The notes beneath the pieces were generated by a model, which saw only the letters and a program-made list of their open reading frames with translations, was not told the DNA's origin and did no database searches. A stretch of DNA of 64,000 bases from Owenia fusiformis (Eukaryota > Annelida > Polychaeta > Sabellida > Oweniidae): contig CAIIXF020000009.1 in the NCBI GenBank assembly GCA_903813345.2, positions 2,358,001 through 2,422,000 of the forward strand. Direction: 5' to 3'. Position 1 is the stretch's first letter; the number at the start of each line of letters is the position of its first letter. The position numbers and the translations under genes were made by a program. This document shows positions 20,594 to 30,600 of the stretch, in pieces.

Positions 20594-22184
20594 TCACTCA
20601 GTGCTTGATTCAACAGCCTCGTTTTCGGATTCACTCTGTTCTTCCTCGGAGCTACTTTCCTGGTCTGTATCCTCTATAAAGACCTCATCAAACTTGTGTT
20701 TGTTTTTTAAAAGTGTCTTCCTAATGGCTAAGTTCACAGAGACACCCCTCCTCATCATATTATTTATTGAATCAATTATATTTCTGTGTAACGCATTGTC
20801 TTTTACATCAACCGTTAGCTTGACGAATTGTTTATATCCTTTCATAAATTCTTCCTTATTCTTTGACAATAGTTTATTATCTGCCTTTTCTACAGCCTCT
20901 GTCTTATCCATCCCTCTATCCATATACTCATCCACTTTACGTCGGTGGTCTTCCTCATTCTGTCTTATAGACCACTTCTTTAAGAATGCAAATGTTTCAT
21001 TTGCTTTCAAATCACCATCATCGTCATCAACGTCATTGTCTTTGTCTTGAGGAATCTTCTCCTCAATATTTTGGGTAGATTGGGTCCTCATCCTCTTGGG
21101 TAGTGGTCCCTGATCTTGACACCACTTTTTTATATGCCTCTGTAAGTCGTGAATGCTATCAAATACTAAACCACAGTCATCACAGGATACCATGCTGTCT
21201 TCTCGAAATTCACGTTCCATGTAAGGGTAGTTCTTAACATCACTACTATTTATAAATGTTGTCGTCGGATAGTCAACTTCTGAAATACCCTGTCTTTCAA
21301 GTAAGTGTTTTGAATCATTCATTGGTTCCTTGAAGTTGCGGGAATCGTGATGACTTTCAAATTCAACTTCACTTTTAGTAAAGGCATTTGGTTTCAATCT
21401 GCTGTGCTCCGAAGTTTCTTGCTTCAGATCAAGAAGCAGGTAACCATAGGGTCGACTAGTTGCGTTGGTATATGCTCTGACCAACTTGTTTCCATTTCCG
21501 GGGTACATCTGCCTCGATAAGAATGCCACCTGTTGGCGATCTCTCGGGTTATTAAACAGTATCATATAGTGAGAGTTTAAGCTCATCGATCTATTCATTT
21601 TTCCTTGATGATACATATTCTGGAGTAGGCATATCACAGACAGATTTCGATGGTGACTGCCTTTGCTATAGAGATCACATATCCGTTGATCATTTGTTGC
21701 CTCATTCATAAGATCATCGAGAAGTATCAAAGTAGGAACTGAAGTGTCAAGGTATCTTGAATCATCAATATCCTCTGGTATTCCCTTCACAAATTCCAAA
21801 TGTGGGTATTTTCTTAGCTCTTCGTAGGCAGGCTGCCATTGACCATAACACCAGATGATTCTTCTAGGAATTGGGGATATATACCGTTCAACATTTTTGA
21901 TCAAGTGCTTCATAAGCCAGGTCTTCCCCGACGATGTTGGTCCGGCTGAAAATACAACAAAAAATTTTTTTTTTAATAAATTGACATGCTCTCTTTCTAT
22001 ATTTAGAAACCTATCAGACTTTTAATTTCAACATGTCCATGCCTATACCTGCTATCATAGTAAACGGATGTTTCAGCATAACATCAGACTGATGCATTTT
22101 TTCTCCATGAAACTTATTCATATGCCTTGATAGGTTATCACCTCTCGTAAAATTCACACTACACTCAGAACAATTGAAAGACAT
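20594..22184 (-). CDS. Zinc finger - P-loop ATPase - zinc finger protein of the two-gene element
   Basis: Two exons, 22184-22049 and 21945-20594, are joined across a 103-bp GT/AG intron, giving 495 residues. Exon 1 encodes a C2H2 finger (C5, C8, H21, H26). Exon 2 opens with the Walker A motif GPTSSGKT (47-54). I-I-W-C-Y-G-Q-W-Q-P-A-Y (75-86) and a Walker B T-L-I-L-L-D-D-L-M (117-125) follow. Motifs and spacing resemble the packaging ATPases of Polintons and related DNA viruses; this is family-level recognition. A second finger of C2HC form lies at 300-321, then a lysine-rich helical region and an acidic Ser/Glu tail (471-495). It may package or deliver element DNA, or act as a DNA-binding ATPase helping the integrase choose targets; neither is shown. 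Unspliced RNA stops after 56 codons, leaving only the first finger. Confidence 0.85.
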
Positions 22185-22334
22185 GTTGTCTGTTCAAGAT
22201 CTATCAGTAAAATGACTCAAAACATGGACAACTTAAAATATATAAGAATATTCTAATGTGCAGTATTGTGATTGGTTCAAAATGTGTCAATTAAGATCAA
22301 TTGTAAACATAAACAGGCATTTATGACATTATAA

Positions 22335-22679
22335 ACTATTGAATATTAAAGTAAAGGGAGGGGAGGAGGTTTGGAAGATGGAGAAGAGACAGGAGGAGGT
22401 TGGGTGGAAGTAGGAGGAGGTATGAGGTAAGGAGGAGGTAGGGAGGAGGTGGGAGGAGGTAAGGAAGAGGTTTGAGGAGGTAAGGAGGAGGTAATGATGA
22501 GGTAGGGAGGAGGTGGGAGGAGGTAAGGAGGAAGCGGGAGGAGGTAGAGAGGAGGTGGGAGAAGGTAAGGAAGAGGTGGGAAGAGGTAAGGAGGATATAG
22601 GGAGGAGGTAATGATGAGGTAGGGAGGAGGCGGGGGGAGGTAAGGAGGAGGTAAGGAGGAAGTGGGAGGAGGTAGGGAA
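22335..22679. repeat. Purine-only minisatellite (GGAGGAGGTAAGGA-like)
   Basis: About 345 bp of imperfect 9-20-bp units such as GGTAAGGAGGAGGTAGGGAG, with almost no pyrimidine other than T. It lies upstream of the ATPase gene inside the element. Such tracts can form triplex or quadruplex DNA and contain many GGTAAG donor-like sites. Confidence 0.85.
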
Positions 22680-22754
22680 AAGATGGCTAACTTCCGTTTT
22701 AAAACCTACCCAGGCCGACTAAAAGATGCCTCACTTCCGCTATGATGTCACCCT

Positions 22755-22878
22755 CTTGCCCAGACAGATGCAAAATGGCTGACTTCCTGCTAGAAAGCTT
22801 CAAAATGGCCGACTTCCGGTTAAATGGCTGACTTCCGGTCAAAATGGCTGACTTCCTGTCAAAATGGCTAACTTCCGG
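22755..22878. repeat. Short tandem repeat AAAATGGCTGACTTCCGG
   Basis: About five imperfect units of 18-27 bp sharing AATGGCYRACTTCC lie between the purine tract and the right TIR; a related unit is near 22681. The regular CTTCCGG core could be a protein-binding site array. Non-coding. Confidence 0.75.
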
Positions 22879-22888
22879 AACGTATAGT

Positions 22889-23121
22889 CGTGGGGTAGGG
22901 CGTCCGTTACTCTTAGGGCCCGAGATTCCCGAAATATGTACACGCCACCACGCCGAGGGGGGAGGGGTGGGGTCCCCGTATGTGCCTCCCGAGCTCAGGG
23001 AGGCTCACAGATGTCCCTCCCCATTGGAGCCCATGTTAGGGAGGGTACTATGAAAAATCGTGTCCCTCCCCATAGGACTCAATGTTAAAGGTGCGTCAGA
23101 ACTCTCGTTTCTGTAACTACT
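22889..23121. repeat. Right terminal inverted repeat (233 bp)
   Basis: Reverse complement of 18761-18992 with one extra base. It ends CTGTAACTACT immediately before the right target duplication CTTAAC at 23122-23127. Confidence 0.95.
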
Positions 23122-23668
23122 CTTAACTATAATTTCGTGTCTATGATTTTGCATAGTAACGGAATATTAATCGATAGTGAAATTGAAAAATTGGGGTAGG
23201 GAAGAATAAAAAAATATACATCTAAATTTTAAGAGGTTCATCATTATAATTATATGATACCATAGTTAGCATAAGCATTACGGAAAATGCAGAAAAAATG
23301 TCAAAGGTATTCATCAAGTAGTTTTTGAAAAAAAAACAGTTTCCTCTCAAATTCGTGAAGAGAACGCGATTCACGAATATTTGGCGAAATTGTATTTATA
23401 AGACAGTCAATAGTGGCTCGATTTTCATGAAATAAAGCATGTTGGTAAGGGAATTCAATCTGTTAAATGATATTTGCCAGACAGACCAATAATGATATGG
23501 TATCCACAAAACATTTCTTTAGGCTAGTGTGCTCGAGATTACTTTTGCACAATACAATGAGAAAATATGACTAAAGAACATAGGAAAGTTAAAAAGTATT
23601 TTTTATTCTCACTTTTCAACACTAAGCTACGCACTGGCGTTTTGGCGTACATTGTTCCTACGCCACTG

Positions 23669-24614
23669 TTCTTGGGACCTTCTTCAGTTTAAATAATTAG
23701 CTTTTCTACTTTAACTTTAATTTTCTACTTTGGACCATAGCATTGGCATGGCATTGGTATGGGAATTATATTGATATCTGAGGGTTCAGCCTAGGACCCC
23801 GCCAAATTTTTTACACAGTGAACCCCCCGGGCTTGAAGCAAGGCTAAAACCCACATGATGGTATTTTTTCAAGTAATTTCATATTCTAAGAATAGATGAA
23901 GTGTTGAAATAATAATCCAAACTGATACTACATTGACAAGTACTAGATACAAGTTGTTTCTGGGTGTTTATTTCGTAGCCCATAAAAAGACTTCCGATGA
24001 ATTTCGTGCGCGATCGGACAACATGGCATCAGACCCGTAGCCAGGATTTGCCAAGGGGGTTCACTTTTTGAAAAATTCCAGGGGGGGTTCACTTGTGACA
24101 ATTTTGGTCCATAAATGACCAAAATCACTTAATAAGTGCTTAGAATGGTGAAAAACTGCACGATTTTGAAAGATTTTTGGCCAGGGCCGGGGGTCGAACC
24201 CATCGCCCCCCTGGCTATGGGCCTGGGTCACATTGTCATTGCATGTGCTGATTCATTCTGTGAATAATGCGGATTAGCAGCTTTTCAGTGAAACGAATAT
24301 TGTGTGAACATTTTGAAAATTCTTGCACTTGAATCCAACCCGTCCTTCCATCTTTTATAGGTGATGATCGGTGATGTTCCCGGGAACTATTAAGCACCGT
24401 TAATACCCCTTATTTTCGTGCAGTGTTTGAATCACGACATCATTTCTTGATTAACATTGTCTAGTTGGTATAAAATAAACACGATACCTACATGAACAAA
24501 ACATATTAATATTTCTGAGCACAATATCCTGTTAACGTTTGTATTCAGATTTTTTTTCACGAAAAATATAAGATCACTGTAGTGTTATGTCGTAAAAGTT
24601 GCCAGCGTGTAAAG
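23669..24614. other. Region upstream of PDXDC1 with one MITE
   Basis: No gene is seen. The stretch near 23810-23850 resembles low-copy repeat sequence at 17.6-17.7 kb. The PDXDC1 promoter and 5' UTR should lie in the last few hundred bases; no TATA box is evident. Confidence 0.4.
24030..24225. mobile_element. MITE with CAGRCCCGTAGCCAGG ends, copy 1
   Basis: The left end is CAGACCCGTAGCCAGGATTT and the right end is CCTGGCTATGGGCCTG. The interior has AATTCCAGGGGGGGTTCACT and mirrors the copy at 33012-33211 in the opposite orientation. No target duplication is evident. Confidence 0.75.
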
Positions 24615-27600
24615 ATGGCGGAATCCCAGAATCAACCTCTCCTCGAAAAAAGTTCTGAATCTACGACTGGAGAAGGCTCTGGTGATGCAGTTGTTGATAA
24701 ACAGGATGATAAAGTACCCAGGAAAGAAGCTTCACCCGAACCAGTATCACAACCAAAGCAAGCGAGCCGTGCAGTACCCGGAAGTGGACTTCAAAAGGTA
24801 AACAATTTTTTAAAATTTTTGAACTTTTTTATTTTCGATGTTTTGAACTTTTTCTGAGGTATAATTCTTCAAAAATATTAGATACGGGAGCCAAATGTGT
24901 ATGTATGATCGTGAAAGGGAAGTGGTCATCAAAATTCGTTACCTGCTGATGTATGCTGTAACCTGATGGTGATGAAGATGGCTATTGCCAGTTTTGACTT
25001 TGACTAGCCTACAAGCTTGCTTTAGAATTTGTCTGATGAGTCATACTCAGTAGGTTAATAATCACCAGTACTATGTTGTCCAAGTTTGAAGCCACGTAGC
25101 TTATGTTTAGTAGACATATGTTTAGTATACATACAAATATTTCATTCTATTGAAATGGATTCCTGATATCAATGCCACACCCACTTTCTCTATTGATGGA
25201 GAATGGATCAACAAGGAGCAGCAAATACATTATCCTGTGCCAGGACTATAGTCCTGAGAACGTCTTGATTGCCTGTACAATTACAACATGAGAGAATTTT
25301 CTACGCCTCTTACACTAGAAGATATCTACTTTAATAGATTTCTTGGTATTTTGGCATTGTTTTCGTTTAGTTGAATTTACAATTATCTGGGTTTATCGGC
25401 ATAATGAAGAAATTTTTGTTTTTGATCGCAATATTTGGGTGTAATATTTAACTTATTTCAAACGTCAAATTTCTCCATTTATTGGTACTTTCGGGCCAGC
25501 AAACGGGGAATCTAACCGCCATCTTGAGAAGTGATGGAATCTCTCTCGATGAAAAAGAAAAATGTTCCCGTTCTGCTGATAAACCCAGATAATTGTGGAT
25601 TCAACTACACGAAAAGAATGCTAAAATACCCAGGAATCTATTGAAGTAGGTATCTTAAGTTTAAGAGGCATAAAAAATTCTCCCATGTTGTAATTGTACA
25701 GGCAAAAGATTGAGACGTTCTCAGGACTATACTCCTGGCACGGGATAACAAATAGATTGTTTTCAACAACACAAACACTTGACGCCGGCAGACTGGCAGT
25801 ATTAAATTTTTCGTAACTAAATCTTACCTTCATGAACGATATTATAAGGCGCAAACATTGTGACTATCCTTGCTTTTTGCAGAGGTCGCATTCACTTTTT
25901 GAGATCGTGCAACTTTTTCAAATTAATTACTGAGCATTGCCAAAGTGACACAATGAGGTAATTTGATTTGCTTAATTATTTGGTCAAACATCTTATTGGA
26001 TTCTTATCTTGACTTTACCAAAATTTTCAGCATATCTTGAAGATTCATTAGAAATCGTATTTGCCGTAGTTGGTTGAAGACTTGAAGTTGACTCATGTTT
26101 TCTTTAATCCATGAACTAGACTATAAATTGATTAGATAGGAAGATGTAACTGGGCATAAATGCAGGGGTAAAGCAGATACGCTGATACCATGAGCTTGCT
26201 TAGCTGTATCATGGCTGTATCACAGGGCTTCAGTGTAGCGAGCTTTGCAGTATGTCTAGCTCAAAGCAAGTCGTTCTTCCATTGCTCACAGTATCATCAT
26301 GTCTGCTTTACCCCCATGATAATTCAGAGAAGATTTCCAAAGTTCAAAGATGCTATTAACGTCGTGTGGTTGACAATGTTCATCTCATGAATTGAAGGTG
26401 GAGTTTCGCAATTCTTAGAACCATTATCAAGTTATATTGGATTTTGTATTGAAATTTGAGCATGAGAATTTACAGATTTTATAGCGATATGATCTTTAAG
26501 GAGTTAAAGGATAGGCTTTTAGACTGTGGCGCAGCACCACAGTCTTTTTAGCTCCCACCACAATCTAATGAATCTATTGGCAAATCATGATCGTTCCAAT
26601 TGTCTTAACTTGACCAAATACACAAAATTGAGCATGTTAAAAGAATAAAATATAACATGATTGAATGGTTAATGCTGAAGATATTTCCACCACACCCTAA
26701 ATATTTCCTGGTGAGAGCCCTGGGTGTATGTGTACATACAAAATAAATCATCAAATGAATTATTTCTTTGATAAAAAGATGTCTCTGTCTTTCACTGTGA
26801 GCTCTGGTGAGTTTCAATCTTCATGTCAACAACAGCTGTTACCCAGGCAACAATGATCATACTAAATGAACTGAAAACTCTGGAAAATCACTGTTAATAT
26901 GTATTGAATTATTGCTGCATCATATACTTTATCAGAAGAAAGTTGGAAGGAAATAATTATTAAAGACTTTACAGGCTGAAGTATTATAGATGGAATAATC
27001 TGTCAAGTATAAGTCTTTTGTTGCCATGGTAATCTCATTGATTCAGTAAATTGACAGTTGCATATGGTACATTACATGGTTTTGGTAAGTATCCATTTTT
27101 AATAGAAAATATTTATAGAAAAGATGAAAAACGTCATGGATTTTGTTGTTGTTTGAATTCTTTGACACATGAGACATAGATTTGCTGAACAAAATTGAAA
27201 GAAATTATGAAAATAATTTTTGAATAAATAAGTCTGTTATTAATCCTGTTTCCAACTTATTTTTAACATTTCATCGGACACTGGTTCAGAATATCTGACA
27301 ACAATGTAATTTGAGAGACTCTTAAGAAAGTAGGCTAGAATCATTGTCCCCAATAGATCTGCTTGTTAGGTGTGACATGTACTTTTTTTGCATTTTCATG
27401 ACTATTTATTGAATAAATTGATTTATATACAGACTCCACCAATAATGCAACACATGTAATATCAGTGTTGCAAATCTTCTAAGTCAGCTGCAGTTGATAG
27501 GTTACATTGAAAAAAATCCTTACTGTCATAAAATTGACTATCGAATAATCCTCTCCTCTCCATGTTAACATTATACTGTAATTTTCAATTATTTTCCCAT

Positions 27601-30600
27601 AGAAAATCTTCCCACATTTAGTAATTTCTATTATTTCCATTTCTTTTACCCTGGTTAGTATGGAAAAGTATGACCATTATGAAATCTCATTCAAGGGGTC
27701 CCTTATTTAAAATTACAAAATCATAATTTTATATTTTCTTTTTCATCTTTTAGCAAACGTAATATTTTTCCACTTTTTGTGTTAACTTAAGTTAACCTGA
27801 GCAATTTATTGTATTATTCCTCTGTCTTTTGTATCCCAATTTCTCTATTCTCTATTCCAAAACATAGACGTCATTATTTAAAACACAGTCAGTAGAGCAT
27901 GATGTCCTTTATTACAACCTATTGCTAAACAAACCAGTAGCTAACAACGAATTGCCACATCATAATTATTAACCTCAGCCGAGAAAACAGCTGGATTAAA
28001 ATAATATTCATAAATCAGAGCCTCTCACAGTTTAAGTGTTTCACTTACATTGGATTAACCTAAGTTCTGTTTTACTTGATATTCTGAGTCTTCCAAGATG
28101 ATATGAGTTATTCAGGACTAAAGGATCTTGTAAGTTAGAAGTATTACGTTTACACTATATTATAGGGTGTCCTGGAACTCATGAGATTTTTTGAGGGAGA
28201 TATTAAAAATACATTATTGAAGAAAAGCTTACATGTAAATCAACAAGTGTTTCACACCTCCCAGAACTCATGATCATTTTTTGAGGGAGATATTAAACAT
28301 ATATTGAGGAATATTTGACATGTTAATTGACCAATGCCTTTATACCACCCTCAAAAATTTTTACTATATCTAACAACAGGTAACAAACACATATGAAATA
28401 ACAGGCAAAATTATCTGAAAGTAATATACATATTTAAACTAGGAATCATTTTCTCACATCAAAAAATAATTTTCATTCAAATTCTGCTAATCTGCTTGAC
28501 TAATATCAAACTTTTGAAATTCGCTAATGCTTGCTAATATCCAAATGAACATATTCAATGATAAAACCAGCAGTATTGGTAAACACAACTGAAGAAAATC
28601 ACCTGTCGTCTACTGCTAAAGTGCAAATGAATTCTGCAAAAATCTGTATCAAAATGTAATTTCTTAATTTTTGTATTCTATTTAGGTTACCACCGTTTTG
28701 GGGGTATCATATATGAGGAAAAAACAGAAAAATTGCTTGAACTATTTCATTGAGGTTATTATGCCTGTTCAACTTTCAACAATTCTCGCAAAATGTTTTC
28801 CTCGGGCACACGACACTGCTCCCCATCTAGTTACATGGATGAACATTTTGTCAATATAACAAAGGTCATGACTTAATATGTCAATTACCGCTTTATTTGA
28901 AAACCAAGTTCCAAACCACTCGTATATTCTTAAATTGGAATCTGTTTGCTACAGCTTCCAGCCAAATATTGATTGATTTGACCTATTTGTAGGAATAAAT
29001 TTGACCTATTTGTAGGAATAAATTTGACCTATTTGTAGGAATAAATGAAAGATCAAGCAATTGTTTATTCATTGATTTTTGATTCTAATTTTCAGATGTT
29101 TATGAACCCTTTGCTGTCAGATTTAGAATCTAAAGTCAACGAAAACAACAAAAAACTTGATGAAATTGCAACGTAAGTATACTCAATAGATGGAGCCAGT
29201 ATTTTCCTAGAATTTGTTCTCCAAATATGTGCAAATGTTCAGTTTTACAATTCTTACCAAAGTTTGGCAAAATGAGTCAATTTTTTCTCATTTTCCAACA
29301 GAAATTGATTTTCAAGTTTGCGGAACACTATTTTCTTATTAATAGCATGTTCCAATAAAATAATTTTAAGTTCTAAATCTAAAATTGCTCAGTTCATTGA
29401 GTGTAATTTTGAAACTCTTACCAGCCAAACCAGACATATTTTCACATATCTCTCCTCCTGATTTCAATACAAAATCAACCATTCAGAAAAAATTTGAGTC
29501 AAAAGCAAAAAAAACACTATCATGAGACTTCATTTGTTGTTTCAATTGATAAAAAACCTTCTAAATCGAAAATTGAAAAAACCGACTCGCCTGCCTCGAA
29601 GCCTGACTACACCGATGCCATATTTAAATCGGGATCGGACTGTCGTGATTTTAGCTAAGCTGGAAAATCAAACTGCATTATATAGAATTGATCAAAATTC
29701 CTAATAAATGTTGATTGATCAACCATGTTATTGTAAACACTGAACAGACACTTGTAGAAATAAGATACATAGAGGATATCCTATGATTTATGAGTGATAT
29801 GATTTTTATCCACGAATGGATATGATATCTGCACGAGCGAGCATAGCGAGAGAGTGCAAATATCAATATCCATGAGTGGATTAAAATCATATCACGAGTA
29901 AATGATGGGATGTTCTTTTATTCCATAGTTAAAATCATCATCAGAATCGTCGGAAATTAAGTTATTTAATTCGAATTTTCCAAACGATCCATAGATGTTG
30001 ACACTTAGCCTCGTTTTGAGTCTGAGGTAGCAAAAATCCATAAACCATCGCATACGATGCCGTATGTCATGGCTAAAAAACCGTATGCTATGGTTAAGTG
30101 AAAATTTGTCAAAAATATCATATTTCACCACTGATTACAAAAATACCGTTTTTATTTTCACATGTTATCCTATGAATATCATGCTAACTATGGAATAAAT
30201 AAAAATTCCTATAGTTTTCAAGCTGGTAAATTGAACAGACTGTTGTTTATTGATTTTTAATATTGATTATTTTAACCATTAAATTATTTACATGAAAAGT
30301 ACACAGGTTAAATAAAATTGATTTTTTCCCGTGCAATCTTTTGAAGACCATGCGTTTAATTGGGTTTAAATGATTGGAATTTGTGTTTAATAGCTGTGAG
30401 TCTAATGAGCTATTTCTAATTTAATGATTAAAGGCCAATGGATTGATGAAATAATTTAATTAACCCTTTCAAAAATAATGGAGTTATTATTAGTTCTACA
30501 TGTATGTGCAACATTATTGCATAGTTACATTTTGAATTTTTTTGACTAAAGTTTCTCCTGTTTAAAAAAATGAAAAATGAGTCTCTTTAAATATGGCTGA

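Larger units (their letters stand above)
18761..23121 (-). mobile_element. Two-gene Polinton-hallmark element: integrase plus zinc-finger ATPase
   Basis: A 4361-bp element bounded by long terminal inverted repeats that start 5'-AGTAGTTACAG. A perfect 6-bp target duplication, CTTAAC, flanks it (18755-18760, 23122-23127). Long TIRs, 5'-AG ends and 6-bp duplications are the diagnostic traits of Polinton/Maverick elements, and the integrase is of that family. The element holds only two intact minus-strand genes: the zinc-finger ATPase (5') and the integrase (3'), 59 bp apart. Non-coding flanks of 444 and 704 bp separate genes from TIRs. No DNA polymerase B, cysteine protease or capsid frame is present, whereas full Polintons are usually 15-20 kb. 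Near-identical TIRs and open genes suggest recent movement. Confidence 0.93.
17955..23668. mobile_element. Possible older TIR element that received the two-gene element
   Basis: CAGGGGCGTAGGAA at 17955 and the reverse complement of CAGTGGCGTAGGAA ending at 23668 are matched ends; both continue into TACGCCAAAA within about 35 bp. TTCTTG lies immediately outside both ends (17949-17954, 23669-23674). Removing the 4.36-kb insert leaves about 1.35 kb of AT-rich DNA with no transposase. The short TIR makes this tentative. Confidence 0.4.

Noticed and set aside
20601-21050. 149-codon plus-strand Ser-rich frame
   Set aside because: Antisense to the ATPase exon, whose frame is supported by motifs and splicing.
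22844-23053. 69-codon plus-strand frame in the right TIR
   Set aside because: It is mostly TIR sequence; the mirrored left TIR gives no gene and no start context supports it.
24582-24614. N-terminal extension of PDXDC1
   Set aside because: The upstream in-frame codons start with GTG, not ATG; the ATG at 24615 has a good initiation context.
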